64,000 nucleotides of DNA from Paracyclopina nana (taxonomy: Eukaryota; Arthropoda; Copepoda; Cyclopoida; Cyclopettidae): assembly GCA_019096065.1 (NCBI GenBank), contig JAGUCH010000001.1, positions 13,082,001 through 13,146,000 of the forward strand, written 5' to 3'. Shown piece by piece: positions 46,401-61,400 of the stretch (the stretch's first letter is position 1; each line of letters opens with the position of its first letter). Position numbers and translations under genes: made by a program. A model generated the notes under the pieces. That model saw only the letters and a program-made list of their open reading frames with translations. It had not been told where the DNA came from and did no database searches.

Positions 46401-49400
46401 CCACTTAAAATGCTAAAAAGGTGCTTTGACAAAACATCACAATGGGACACGCACAATTAAGCAGAAATCTAGCTTAAAAAGCATATTTCATTGTAGTAAT
46501 CCGATCCCGAGCAGCCATTCTAATGGCATGACTGCCATTTTTGCACCTAACTCAAATGCAGCAGCTCACTTTGAACGCAACTACAACTACGCGCTACAAT
46601 AGCTCAAAAAATGTACCATTAACTTGACATTTGTGCCCAAAATGCAAAAGTTAAAAAAAGATAAAAAAAAGTTCAGCGTAGTTGAGGTACTCAAGTCGTT
46701 AATGTGACGACTGCATTCCATTTCGCGAGTGTGCCAATAAGTACATAAGTTTCTCCCATCCTCGACACCTGATTGGCCCTCAACACAGGGTGGAGTTGAA
46801 TCTGGCGGCCTACTATTATATATAGTGTACTACTACCGTGCATTTTCTACTTTAACCTTTTCGAAGGTATTTTCTACGCAAAACGAGTTTAGCAGCAGCA
46901 GCAGCAGCCACCAAGTGCACACAAGTTCACAAAACCGGAGACTTGATTCATAATTCATGAATGATTATGCTTTGATGTAGCTAGCTTCTAAGTAGGGTCA
47001 TTCCAGCTTTTCGAAGGTTTCCTTTATTACGCTATAGGGTTTCTGCTTAGTGTAACGCAGATTTTATAATATGCACTTACTTTTGTTACGTGTGCCACAG
47101 CTTTTGAATGGCTAATAATATTACAAAAGCATTTTCGGCTCAACAAAATAGCGTTGATTAAAACTATATCGTTTAGCCAGGAAAAGGGCAAGCCACATAC
47201 AAATGTGTCTGGCTTTCTTAGAAGAAGGACGACCAGCATAATTTTGGCAGTCGTGTAAACTCCTAGCTTCTGAGGTTAACGCCCCTAGCAACTGTCAAGG
47301 AAAGTTTTCTACTTTATGTGCAAAAAATGGAGAAAAATGGCCGTTTTGAAAGAGCCCTTCACGAGCATGCATTTCGTCAAAGCCTCTAGAGGCCTGAGGC
47401 CAATCCAGCAGTAACTTTGTTGTTCGTCCACGTCTTGAGGGAATCGATACTTGGTGCTCGCCACATGAAAGCAGTTTCAGGCTTGTTTCCGCCTGTTCAT
47501 TTTTGCACAAAGAAGCGCTTTCATTTTTGCAACCCTATCAAGGCTTTCCCCCGTTTTTTCACTTGACGGGTGCTGGCTAGTGGTGGTGGCGTAAACAAAG
47601 AGATCCCTTTGGTATTTTTATATTTGCCGAGCAAAAACAAATAGCAGAAAATGCACAAAAAGGGAGTCTTGAATGGCAGCTAGCTGCCGCAAAAAATGCG
47701 CAGAGTCAAGACGAGAGCACTTATGGCTATGAACACAATTTTGTTGCTTTATTGCCAGCATAGATAGCTCTACCTAAAAAAATGTCGTAGTATTCTAGCA
47801 TAAACTACGAACATAGTACAGATATATTTACTGCTGCTGCTACAAAGCCTCTTCTTTTCTTTAATGCGGCGAATAAATTGGAGCTGAGTCTTCTTAGAAA
47901 CCAGAAACGAGCTCGTTTTAAAGTTCTGGCACCTAGTTTGGCATAAAACGTGGTTTATTGTCAACGTTCGCGCGCGCACTTTCAATTTTATTAGAATTAC
48001 TTGGATGGTGCTAGGCTGCTAGTAGACATTCGACGTATATGAAGTTTGGCATGCTGCTGCGTCATTTCCTCCTCTGTAGTAGATTTGGAGGTTCAACGTC
48101 CTCGGTTGGCCTCGAGGCCGTCGTCCTTTCCTTTGTGCGCGTGTCTCGAGACGATGCACTTTTGTGCAAAATAATACTTTATTAGAAACAGACTCAAGGG
48201 CCCTATTTGAAATGCTTTCAGTCAAGGCTAAATTGCTAGGTGAGAAAAGAAACAAAGACAGCCACACACGACGACGACGGTGGAGAAAAATGCTAAATGC
48301 ATTTCAGCAGGATTTGTCTTTTCAATTGTTGTCTTCTGCAGAAAACTTCACCCTGCTTTTGATATTCAGGACAATGAAATGCACTTCTTTAACGGCTTTT
48401 ATCTTGAATCAAGACAGATTCTGGAACAGCTACTATGCGACAACTTTTATGCACGACGCGAAAGTTAAATGTCAACAATGAATAGGTTTGGTCTCTAGCC
48501 TGTCGTCGGGGAAAAAAGTTAACGATTTTCGTCGTTTCTTGCACAATACCAAGAAAAAGCAGCAACCAGTGAATAATAGAGGCAATAAACTTTGGAAAAG
48601 TCCATTGAGGTCGATCTGTTGCCACTTGGATTGTCGCGCGCAAATTTGCACTAATGACGCTCGGTATTTTTTTTGAGGTATTTGCTAACGCAACCTCGGG
48701 CTTGTAAACCGTTCATGTAATATTTATGTAACATTCGAAATCAGCTTAACCTAGCATTGCTATTCCAATATTGTTCATCAATTACTCATATCTCGTCCCC
48801 TAACTTTGAATGTATTTCTGGGATTGAGTGCATGCACCCTATGAATTATTGGCTATAGCAAATTCCGCGAGTTAATCCGACTTTCATCGAGTTATTTGTC
48901 TGGAGTGCGATGGTTGCACGCGCCGCATTCTACTTACACTAGTGGCTAGTAGGTCGACTCTAGACAAAGGGCTTTCATCATCTGTGAAAATGCCAATCTG
49001 TCAGAAATGATTTCCTCAGCTTCTACCACATCAGATTCTGAGGATTTCCCCCTCAAACTGAGGGACGGACAATCAAGAAGAGTTTTTTGCCATTTCCATT
49101 GCTGAGCTGTCTTGACCCCCTAGCCCCGAGGGGAGCCAAATGATAATCTCACCCATTACACGGTTGTATAATGCTTGATTCGCTCATAACAGACCACAGG
49201 GTACAAGCAACAAAACTAAGGAACAAACCCCATTAATTGTGCGTCAGCATTTCCATTTTTGATATGTAGTCAATAGAACTGGAGCTACTTCTTGTGCTTG
49301 AACAACAGAAAAGTTTATTAGCTTTTTAGTCCCACAGTGTCCAGTTTGGTCCCTCTCTCTTTCTGTAAGGCTGTTCTCAACGTGTTCTGAATTCCTAAGC

Positions 49401-52400
49401 AGGAAAGCCTTCCTTCTTTTATACTCTAGTATTATTTGTGCAAATTTTTCCCTTTTGCACACTCACTCAGACAAAGGAATTGTCGTGCTATTTGCACACG
49501 ATGAAAAGTTTTGACTGGTGCTGCGTCAAAAACCAGACCATTGAACATCAGGACTGGATTTTTACACCCAAATCGAATTAACTTTTTTCCCCGCGTATAA
49601 CACAGACTTGGCTTAGTTAATTACAGTAATTTGAGCTTAAGCTAACAACGGTCAATGCCCTAGCTTGTTCTGTCTTTTGAGAGTTGCTTTCTTTCGACGA
49701 CGACATACATGTGTGTATAAAGAACTTCCATTAGCTGCTGTAAATTCAGACTGAACGTGCGTCTGGACTCTTTTTTTCTCCCTCCAAGGTGATGCTCCTT
49801 TACTGTGGGGAAGCAAGGTTATCGTGGGGTCTTCTTATTCATATTTGTAAGGCAAGAGCTTGAGGCTGAGCCGAAAATAGCGAAACATGAGATACCATAA
49901 CTGATTTACCCTGTACAGTCAGATAGTTGTAAAGACTGTTGACGCAACTTTATAAGCTAAAGTGTTCACAACTCTCTGAATCAGTCTGGGTAATCTACTT
50001 CTCATGCGATTGCTTTTTCGAAAGAAAAAAAAGGATATTGAGTTGGTTTGACACGCCCACTAGTCAAGCTTTAGTGGAAGTACTTGCTCATGAAATGGAG
50101 AGTCAGAAATCAAAAAGTTTGCCGGATTTCCACTGTATGCAGCAAGTTTCCGAGAGAGGGGAAACTTTCAATTTCATATTTGACTTGCAGTACCACTACC
50201 ATCATCAAGCGAGAGAGAGCAAGGGCTCTTAGGAGTGAAAATGTAACTGTAAAACAAGTAGAATCCTTAGAAAGCATTTCCTAATGAAAATGAACGGGGT
50301 CAATTAATATCAACCTTTTTTCTAATTCAATTGCCTTCAGTTGAGGCAATGTTGGCCCAAATAGAAAAGTTCCTCGACTACCCCATATTTATTGCGTCAT
50401 TATAAGGCCCAGATATGCCTATAGGAAATTAAAAGAGAACCTTTTCTACTTCAGAGCTGTTGTTGGGCTGCTGCAACGCCATAAATTATTTAGCTACCCT
50501 AATGAATACTCGCCGTATGAAATAAAGCATCATCTATGGCCCTTTGAGAATACGCTTAAAGTTTTGCGTTGCACAGCCCCTCTCCTGTACGAAGAATTCG
50601 TTCAGTTTCCATCTACCGCAAAGATCTTAAGAATTGATTCGGATCTCAGAGACAGAAGACAGAGAAAAAGGTGAAAGCAGTTCTCATTATTACAATGATG
50701 CATGCTCTTAACTTGAGGATGTTTGGCATTCCAGCTCGCAAACTTAATGGAGACGTCACAATTCGCCGCATGCATAATTCACGTCAAAATAGTTTTTCAG
50801 TCGAAGCAGCTCCTGCTCTGAGAAGAATGAGTTATTGGCCTGATGAGAGAAGATATGGAATCCTCTCAATTTCTGGAATGAAAAGTGCAACTCTAGGCTA
50901 GGGAGGAAGAAGAGAGAAGTTAAGGCAACAAAACGTGAGTGGAATTCATAAGGCATGAGCTCATGAATGACATGCAAGTGTGATAGCACCATTTTTCATT
51001 AAAAAATCTCTCCGGCTTTAATTCTTCAGATAAGAGAGCATTGCCAAGTGGGAGGAGAACAAAGAGGAGGAGAAAAAGGCAATTGTGTGAACTCAGTGAA
51101 TTGTCAAGAAGGCACATTGAAGCCTGTTTCAAGATGATTGTATTTGGGGAGCTTTTCGACATGGCTCAAGATTTTGTGAGTGTTTGGAGACATCAGCAGG
51201 AAAAGCTTCAGCATTTCGCCAGCTCCGCGCGCCTGCGCGTTCTTTTTACATAGCAAAAACATCAGTCAAAAGCTTCTACAGCTCGTCGTAACCGCACATG
51301 CTAATGAAGTTCTTCCTCTAGACCACCACAATTAAGTCAGACTTTGCCTCATCTTCGTCTTCTTTGGTGGTGGTGGTGATAGCGTAGTAGAAAGCTACCA
51401 CTACCATATTTGAAATGCGTCAAAAAGTGACGGATTTGCTTCCCCCTCCATCACTCCATGCTAAACTGGATCTTAGATGTTTCAATCAATGTCGAGTTGA
51501 ATAATTGATTTATCATCTTCTTTCTCTCACAACTCACCCGCCGCACTCTATATTTAAGCCACGCCCATTGCGAAAAGTTCCCAGACCAAATGACATTTCA
51601 GACAGGAAAGTGCATCATCCCTTGCATGGTTTCGCTATATACTTTAGTGCTAAAAAGAGAAAGCAGCCTTGCCACACCCTGGTCCACTCGTACTACAGCT
51701 GCCATGCGTAAGAGCCGTAGTACTACTCCTTTCATTGTAGTAAAGCTTTCGCAAGACCATGTGATGCTGCTGTCCCCCTTTCACTATGACAGCCAACTCT
51801 TGACGCAGATGAAAGCACCGAAAATACTACAATAGAATTTTTTATCGCCTTAAGGCATTTTCACGAACTTAATTGACTCTGGCTACCTTCGCCATATATC
51901 CCCTACTTGGATTTTTATTCAAAGAGACATCTTTTCCATTTATGTACGAAAGAAAAGTACATGTCATGCCCAGTAAATAAAGGGCAAGAGTACCGCGCGC
52001 GTGTTTTGGTAAGGCTTAATGACGACCACTAATGGACGTCTACGCCTAAGCCTTGTCTAGCCTTGTAATCATTACCTGCAGGTCATTAAGCATAATTTGA
52101 GCCTTCCTTTTTTCAATGCTCCCTTTCACAGTCCCTTTTTTCAGAATTATGCCAGTACATTCATAATTGGGGAAAAAGCAAAGCGCGGTTCATTCGAAAT
52201 TGGGATTACTGAGTGTGTTCGAAAATAACTAGTTTCCCCCTTTTTGATGGTGATTTCTTGTGGGATTCCCAAGGGACTTTGCTAATACCCACTCAATGTG
52301 AGCATACGATGTACGTGATCTTGCCGTAAATTGTGTAAAAAATATCGTGAGTCATCTATGTACTAACACAGTTATTTATCAGATGTAAGTACTACGTTAG

Positions 52401-55400
52401 TGCTGAGTCCTCACAAAACATCGCAAGTCATCCTTTTTTTCTTCACCAAATTCCATACTGTCAGTTTATGAATCATAATGCTGGTGCTGTTCAAAATTCC
52501 GACCGCACTTCCATGTTTTTTGAGCTGCCAGCATTAAACGAAGAGAGGATTTATTTCTTCCCCCAGCATAGTAGCACAACAGTAGCTTTTGAGGAGCACA
52601 TATAAGTTTTAAAGGAGAATATGGCGCTGGTGTCAATTAATAATGGAGGAGAGAAGAATATTCAAAAGTTTATGCAAATTGGCCATATGGTCTCATTTAA
52701 AAGTAATCCTTCGCCTGGCTCACAAGGGGAGAGACATATCTAGCCAGTAGCTTCAGCTGGATGCGTTGGGACTTGAAGGAGACTGAGATATGTGAAAACT
52801 CACCTAATTATTTGGGAGCCAGAAAAGTTTTTTTTGGGAAAAGCGTACAGTATGGAGGAAGAGAAGTCTTCTTCTTATGCCTTTGCAGCTTTCCTTTTCG
52901 GTTCTTCCCCCCTTATTTTGGTGGCGAGACGACTACTGCAGTCGCCGTCGCCGGTATCGATCCCAACCTGTCTGGTTAGGCTCAAAGAACCTCGAACTCA
53001 GATTGCGTTAAAACTAATGACATTCGGCTTCTATTCAGACCTTGGCAACATCAGATATTTTGCCCTGCTCTTGTAAAAAGATGGCCCAAAGGAAAAGAAA
53101 TGTTTTAAGAAAAAGTGAATCTGACTAACAATACTAGTTTATGTTGGGGTCCGAGCAGCATTTTTATGGGCAAATTTAGTTATTTTGTTTCACTTTCGTC
53201 ATCATTTTTCATATCAGTTTCTGCTCTCTTCATTTTTCTTAAGTAAAGAATCCAACTGCATGACGACTAAGCAGTAAATATTTTTAAAAAAACACGCTTA
53301 GGTGCAAAAATGACGAGCTTGAAGTCGATCTAATTTTTTTGCTTCAGCTAGCGCCTATCATGAGGCAATTTTTCGCGTTTTCTTGAGGTGTAAAAGGAGT
53401 CGGGGACCTACATGATCAATGCATTATTCTCTAGCAACTGCCATGGTTGGAAATGTGAAAAATGGATTTTCTCGTAGTTTGCCCTAAAATACTGCCTTAT
53501 AAGGTTGGTTTTTATTTGTCACTAAAAATATTGCATTGTTTTAATATTTCTTGACCCAACTTCATACACATATACGTATGTTATTTCAACCTGATCGTAG
53601 TGAGTGTGCTTTCTCTCTTCCCCCTCCCTTATGTGCACTAGCTCGTGGTGGATGCTGGTTGTTGCTATGTCCTCCCTTTTACCGGCAGCCGATATATGGC
53701 TGGGAAAGCCTTCAAGGATTCAGGGTTAAGGACCGTTTGGCAATCTCAAGGGCTTTCTTATTATGCTACATGCTACGCAATAGAGGCTAACGTCTGAAAT
53801 TAACGTGGGCTATAAGGTAGGGCGCGCAATGGATTGGAAGTTTGACTATCGATCGATATTAATGTGCAGCAAATAAAAAATTTGAAGTATGATTTGCTTT
53901 ATGTTATTACAGCTTTTGAAAGAGGATTTGGGCCCCATTTTGGCTTGTGCATCAATATATTCCTCTTGGGAGATAATGCTATTCTAAGGAGTCTTTACTT
54001 CCACTTGGGCTGTAGCTTGATTACTAAATACGCGAGACGTCTGAGAATGTAGTAGTATGTATGTGCTTTAAGAGCTGACGAACAAAAATGTTTTTTCTAT
54101 GCTCCACCTAGTAACAAATATTGGATGTAGTGCACGACATTGTCTGAATATAATGCGTTCTTTATCCATTTTTTGCGTCAAAACATCTTTTTTGCCTTGG
54201 TATTCTTTTCAGGTGGTCGAAGTACCCTCGTGTAGTAGTAGTACATTTATCAGATCCTTCTTTTGAAGCTTGTATTAAGTTTGAATAACAGCGTTTCTAT
54301 TCAAATAGGTAACTGGAGTAGGTCACCTTTCCTACGAAGGCATTTTCATCCTCTCAGACTTGGCTTGATACCGTCTAGGCTTTGGACTTGTTTTGAATGA
54401 CGTCTAGACCTTTCTCATGCAATATCAAGCGCGGTAAGGTGTTTTCATTTGATCAAAGTTTCTGCTTAGCGCAAAAATCGTCAACTAATTATGGTTGGTA
54501 CAAGAATTACCGCCCAAACTTGAGTTTTTGTGCAGCTGTTGCTGCACTTTGCATAAGTGCATTCAACTATATGCTCTTACGGTAAACAGACCGTTTTGTG
54601 CATTTTGATGGATTTATCTCCCTTGCAGAGGTAGCTGAGAAAAGGTTTATTTGGCCTAGAAGAATGAAGCTTTGGCCCTTGCTATGCGTAAAGAAGTTGC
54701 AATTTCTTTTAAAATGCTGCAACTGTTGGAATGTAGCAAATTTTACGCATGATTTATGCCTCGCGGAAGTCTAGCCTCATAGAAAGCAGCAGTAGAAGAA
54801 ATCTGGGCCTTTTCAGCTGCTTACCTTCAATTGCTTCCGTTCTCTTATTCGAGGGTGGTGAGTTTGCTTTCTAATTTCACAGCAAGCAGTAGCAGCTTTT
54901 TCAATCTGTTTTCTCAGCCTATATTTCATACTGTCTGGGATTTTTTCTGCAAGTTCGTGGCCTTGAACCTCCATTAGGGATTCGAAGGCCATTAGTACGA
55001 GCAAGTGGAAAGCAAATGATCAGTTCAGGAATGGGAACCAATTGCTGGCAAAGAAATAATCGCTCTTCCATGAAGATAATCTAGGATAGATGGCAGAGCA
55101 AAAAATTCTAATTGCGCGCCAGTTTGGTAACTTGAGATACAGAAGATTACACACGCTCTGAGCTTTTACGTAACCTCCATGCATGGAGGTAGAAGAAGAG
55201 TGAATATTGCCTTTTTTCAGGGCCAGACGGAGCATCAATTAGGAAGTCTTCCTCGGGTAATTTTCCCACTGTGAGCTAGACTCATCATTTTCTCGCCTAC
55301 GTGTGAGCGTGATTTATTGATGAGTGTCTGCTAAATATTTTTCAAGACGACTTCAACTTTCTCAGATCTTCTCGGGCAAATCATGCAGAAATCTTTTCAG

Positions 55401-58400
55401 TCTGCTTGAATCAGACAAAGAATTCGTATTGATGAGGGAAAAAATCAGGTCGGATGACAGCCTCGACCGAGCTGCGTTTTATTAATGTATTATAAATGAA
55501 GACTCACTTGATATGAAAGGCATATTGAGATTAATCCGCCGCAGCAATTCCGGCTGTTGACGTTACATGCCGGCGAGGAACATGCCACAAAAAACTACAA
55601 TAATGATGATGCAACCAAAGATTAATGAGTTCCCTTCGGAGATTTTTTCTGCTACATTTAACGTGTCCGTGGTGTCACCGTGGTGCATTATTTTCCAAGA
55701 AAAAAGGCCTAATAATCCGTACAACTAGGGCCTACCAATAAAATTGAGGCGCTTTTTGAGCCATATGAGAACAAGCTATATCCACTCGTACGTGTTATTT
55801 CTGATTTCTTGTTGATGAACGGGAGAAAGCAAAAAATGCTACATCCACAAAAAATCTAGGCCTCCTTACACACGAATTAATCACACGTCCTATTCGTATG
55901 CACCCACCGCGAGGGCTGGGGGCACAGATGTTCTTCATCATTTTTTATTCCAGCCGTGGATGCATTGATGCTTGTAAAGCTTGGGCACTACAAAAACTGG
56001 CTATGCCTAAAGCGATTTTCATATCTAGTCTTAATAGAAAGCCACAAGGGCAGCAGCAGAAGCGCCGAGCATCTTGCCAGACAAGGCGTCGTATTAATAA
56101 TATTTGGCCCCCTCTGCGTCAAATACAAAGCGCGGCTTGGAAACAAGGACGTTTCCATGGATAAATACAGCTAGCATACACAGGCTCTGCATTGACTAAG
56201 AAAGAGCACAATATTTACCTAACATGATTACAGGATATGTTGTACCAGCTAGTAGCCGAGTTTTTGTGAACATTTGTTCTGTATTCAACAATGGACTGTA
56301 GTATTTCCTGCATCCGTATACAACTCTGTAGCTTTTTCCCCTTCAGCTCTCCTTTGTCGACGGGATACACTGGTTACTGTGTATCGTAAATGTACGCATC
56401 ATTCCTTAAAAAGTCTGGAAAATGCGTCAAGTATTTTACTGTTTAGGTGTTAAAGCCTGTAAGCCCCAGCCCACTATTAATACTAGGGATTCAGAGTTTT
56501 TCCAGACAACGAGACGGCGAGACAGATTCTTCCTCTTTTCAGGTTCACTATATGTGTGTGCCGTAATACGTATACGTCAGATCATCATCATCCATTAATG
56601 ATGGCATCGATGAGGCATGTGGTACGGTAGATAAAATCACGCTTTTAAAAGTGGGCTGCTGACCTCGAGCAAAAAACGACTGAGGCCAAGCCCGAGGCCG
56701 CAGTGCGACAAAACTTTGTGGGGAAATGAGATTTTTTTCTGGCTCTCTTGGCACACTTGATTGGAGAAATAAGTGTGTAATATCTTGAGAGGTCCTTGTA
56801 CACGACTAGGGTTCGAGGTCGTCAACCTCGGCTTTCGACCTCGAGACACATTCAGGCGAGATGTATGGGTTGCTTGGCCATTACTGGGCCTTAGACAGGT
56901 GTCTGGAACGACCAATATTAAAGGGATGAACCATAATGAACTGACCTTAGAGGCCTTGTTACTAGGCCGTATACATAGCACTATCTCTGTCCCTTTGTGT
57001 TGATGTTTGTACTAGTGGTGATGAAATCTATTCAATTACGCAGAGGATTACGCAGTAGCTGCCAACAACAAAGTTCCGTGATTGAGGGGATCAAAAGTTG
57101 CACGTCCGATAAATCGAGAACAAGTAAATATAGGGGGAACGGTTGTAGAAAGCTGCGTATAATATTGCGGCTGCATGCAGTGAAACGAAAAAATGCCAAT
57201 AAACACAAGAGCTCAAAAAGTTTGTTCTACGTATCGTTGTAGCATGCTTTATGCATTCAGCTGTATCGCTTTTCAAGTTTGAAATTAGCTGCAAAGTTGT
57301 CTGCCTTCTCGCAAACACACGAAGGGCTGATGTTTCTCCAAATTGGATGAATAAATCATGAAGTGAAAATGCAACAAAGGCAGCTGCTATGCAGATAAAA
57401 ACCGCAACAACTAACTTTCGGCCGGAAAGTGCATTTCTTTTGTTGAATCTAGGTCAGATAAGGAAACAACATTGATCATTATTGAGAATCTACTTAGAGA
57501 GTCTAGACTTTTATGCCTAGGGGTGATGACAACCGCGGTGCTACTAACGATCAAAAGAAAGCATATTACAAAAATACGGGTAGCTTCCGAACGAGAAAAA
57601 AAGATAATTTATTATCGCCTGCGTATCTTAGCCTTGCTTTTTTGTCGAATTCCTTTGGAAAAACTAATGCTTTCCCTTCCAAGAGCTAATAAACTGTCAC
57701 TCAAATTACGCGTAGTACAATGCAGGATAGCTAATAAAGGAATTATCTGAGGAGTAATCACTGTTTTTGTCTAGACAATTGCCAATAGATAACCATTCAT
57801 CATTGTATACACGGATGGGTGATGAGAGGCACAAAAAAGTACATGAAAATGAGTTGTCTAGACGCTGACACGAATCATTCAATGTTGGAAAGCTGACAAT
57901 GATCATCTCTAGTAGTACAGAAAATACTCCAACAACTCCACTAATGAGACTCTCTAAAGAATTAATTGCTTCCAGCTAGAGCTATGCTACTATTGGGGAA
58001 AATCAGCAAAAAGTGCGAGTGAGCGCATTGTTCTTCGGTTCAGTCTTTTTGTACCAGCAGCTGCTATTGGTATGAAATTGTATCCGACGCCTTCTCTGAT
58101 TCTAAAAGAAATATTTTACTTCATTCCAATAAAGCCGTTCTTTAATATTCTGCTGCTATCCTACATATACACCTTACATGCTTGAGTGAAGATGGAAATG
58201 AGGTTTGGAGAATAATCGATTCCTACATGATCGAGACAAAAAAAGCTGGCTCCGAAGATACATTTGAGAGTGTTTTCACTCTTCATTCTATGCTATAATA
58301 TAAGATGACATACAGACTCTCTGACTTTTTTGTTTAGATGCTACTAGCTTGAGATTTGGTCTAGCCAATGTATTCTTAGCTGTAAGCTTTGTGCTCGACG

Positions 58401-58938
58401 TAATCGATATAGATGGATGGGACTTAGCGCTGAAAGAAAGGTGAACAACCCTCAATGGACAGAATGCTCAGGTTTCAATCTTCTAATTCGTCGTTGTTTT
58501 TGTTCGGTGTCACACACCACATGGAGATTTTATGAGCTTAATTACGCTACTTTACATTCAACTATGTAGATATGCGTCATTCTAATTTGTTGCATAAATA
58601 CGAGAGTATTTGATTATTTTCCTTATTCAAATAAACATCAATATCGACTTGCTTTCACGTGCTGTATTCGTAGCCTTTTACTCTACCGGTATTTGCTTTT
58701 TTCCTGAAAGGTTGCATTCACCTGATAGAGCAGTTGTTTATTAAAGGTCTGTATTTCCTGGTTGGCGGTGGAAAAATGTGGCCTCCTTTTTGATGGGTGG
58801 TGTGTGACTGCTGTCAGAAATGATTTCGTGTCAAACACCTTTTATGCACTATAAGGTGTGTTGTCATCATTGTGATCAAACAAAGGCCTCTGTGTGGTTC
58901 ATGAAAGGGAGCAAAAAATAGTCTTGGCGGCAAAAAAA

Positions 58939-58956
58939 GGCCGGCCGGCCGGCCGG
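58939..58956. repeat. GGCC palindromic run
   Basis: Four and a half copies of GGCC in an 18-base self-complementary run, flanked by A and T runs. Confidence 0.7.
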
Positions 58957-61366
58957 TATTTTTTGTTGTAATCAACCAAAGTGAAGGAAGGCCCCCAAAC
59001 CTCTCGAAAAACAAGGCCAAGTGCTTTCCAATTGACTGCAGCGAAGCAAATGCTTTTCTGTCAAGCTAAAATGCCTAAGCAAATTACGCAGAAAAATGGG
59101 TAATGACGCGCGCCTTAAAGTCCAAATGATGTTCTTAATTTGACAAACGAGGGTATAAATTCGGCCTTTGTTCAACTAATGATAATGTTGGATCCTGCAA
59201 ATGAGTAGTTGATTCCTTCATAAAGTTACTAGGCCACCCCATCAATAGATCAACAAACGTGCGTTATGGAAAAACTGATAATAAGTAACGATACAATTAC
59301 GTATCATCTGAAAAAGTTAATTTCCCCCGAGCCTGTCTAAGAAAGATGAATTAGAATAAGAAATGGAGAAGCTGGTGGCCCCAAAAAATCTAGGCCACCT
59401 GTGAGCATATTAAAGGCCAAACAGAGGGCTCTTCCCATCTCCATGGTGCATTAGGTGCCAGACTCAGACGTACGTCGTAATCAGATGAGCAAGGCCTAAA
59501 GCCATCAGTCTCTCTGAAAATTAGGGGCTCAAGGAAGGTGAAGCAAAAAAGCTAGGAGGTGTGCCTCGCGCGCGTGGCCTTTAACGATGCATGGAAGATG
59601 GTTATTATGCCATGGATTTTTTGTGGCCTTTCTCATAGTCTCGTGAGGCCTTTGGAGGCACAGGGACATGTATTTAGGCCACCCACAAAAAAGCCGGCAT
59701 CAAACAAGCAGCAAAAAATATCGGCGCGGCCGGAAATAAGGCCATCTCATAGAAAAGAAAGGAGCTACGTAGGCCCTGCGTTGACTCAAATAATTATCAC
59801 CAATAACGTATTCACTTATGCGTGAAAGGGGGCATTTAGTCTGACAATGTAATGAATAGCTGCTTTTAGAAAGCCACTTGAGGTTTCACTAGAACGCTAT
59901 ATTGCACTAGAAGCAGTGGTAAGCACTTGAAAATAACAATATACATTGTAGTACAATATAGCGGTAAATATTAGGGTATTTTTTGGAATACTGCTGAAAT
60001 ACAGCTGCTTGTGTATAAAGAATACAAGAGAAAAACTACGCAAAACTCATAATTTATGCATTTGTTTTTGTAAGGTCATTCACACGAAAGCAATCATCTT
60101 ATGATGCATGGAACTTAACATCTTTTTTGTTCATTAGGGATATGAGTTTTGGTTATTTGTGACCCAATTCAGGAGATTATCAGGTTTCTGGCTCTCTCTG
60201 CCGTCGCATTGAGTAGATGAAGAACCGGCATTTTTTGCTCCCGCCGGCCGGCTCGCAGCAAAAAACGGCCTTTTGGTGGCCTTTATACTGTACTACTGCT
60301 ATAAGAGAAAGGAAGGCTCCTCACTGAAGGGGAGCGAACAAAAAAGTTAATGGAATCGTCGTCTTTCCAATGCTTTTTTGTGCCGCAACATTTGGTATTT
60401 TATTATGAGATGCTATTGCTGGATACACTGTGCCAGATTTTTGAGAGCAGCAAAAAATACTTCCTTCTTGACACATAGAGGGCAGCAGCATCAATGAGAA
60501 ATGACAGAAAAAAAGGGAAGTAGTTTTGAATATTCCTATTTCTGAATTTCTACTACTAAATCTTTGAGCAACATAATCTAAGACATAATACAACACTGAA
60601 GAGCTAACGTTTTTAATCCAAATGCCAGCAATGCAGTTTTTGACCTATTTGATTAGCATAGTTTATTTTGGCCTTGCCAATTTTTTGTTCGATTTCTAAA
60701 ACGTCAATATTTACATGCTGCGCTATATGTTGATCCAGGGCGTTTGGCCATCAATTCAATTAGTTGGCGTCGTCGATCTTATCTGTTGTCGTGGCTTCAG
60801 AGCAGCAGATAAGCTAATTTTTCAACAGACCGAGGGATTTGGAAACGTTAAAGTTCTTTCGTGTTGGAGAAAGGTATTTGGTCCCTTGGGACCTCTGGTT
60901 ACTTAAGAAATTGAGAGACATACAAGGTGGAGGTCATGTGGAGGGTTTTCAGCTGAAAAATGACAGCGTCAGTGTGTAGCCATAATTTCAAATCTGAATT
61001 CAGCCATAATGACAAGCAAAGTGCCTGGCGAGACTCTATCTTTCACTCACCACCACAGTAGCATCTTTGCTGCTTTTTAAAAGCTGGCAAGATCTTGCAT
61101 CTGGTGTAGATCATACTTTGTCCGTCAATTCTTCAGAGCAATGAGCAGCAATTTGTGCTTGTACTCCAAAAAGGAAAAAAATAAGCTCACACACATGACA
61201 ATGGCCAGCTGCAGCAATAGCTACATTTTTAGCTTCAAAAGCTCAGAAGGGGTTGAAAAATGCTTGTCCACCCTACGGAGAAGTGTGGGGGCAGAAATTT
61301 TCCGAATATTTCACAACCTTTCTCTTTTTTCTTCCCTCTCCCCATGGGACGTAGTAACAGAAGAAG

Positions 61367-61400
61367 AGTGAAGCACCCTTGCGCGCGCGCGCGCTTCACT
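61367..61400. repeat. (GC)7 tract inside an 8-bp inverted repeat
   Basis: AGTGAAGC (61367-61374) and GCTTCACT (61393-61400) are perfect inverted repeats enclosing the alternating GC tract at 61381-61394. Alternating GC can adopt Z-DNA, and the flanks could form a hairpin. Confidence 0.65.

Noticed and set aside
50671..50901. Possible small secreted peptide precursor with three Arg-Arg sites
   Set aside because: The apparent signal peptide depends on a GTG start; from the first ATG there is no signal sequence.
20546..53170. Repeated CCATAAA/TTTATGG words suggesting posterior Hox or caudal sites
   Set aside because: The number seen (about nine) is close to what base composition alone predicts for a 7-mer over this length.
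56809..56850. GGTTCGAGGTC and inverted CGACCTCGAG as a tRNA or hairpin gene
   Set aside because: Only a short local palindrome; no cloverleaf could be drawn around it.
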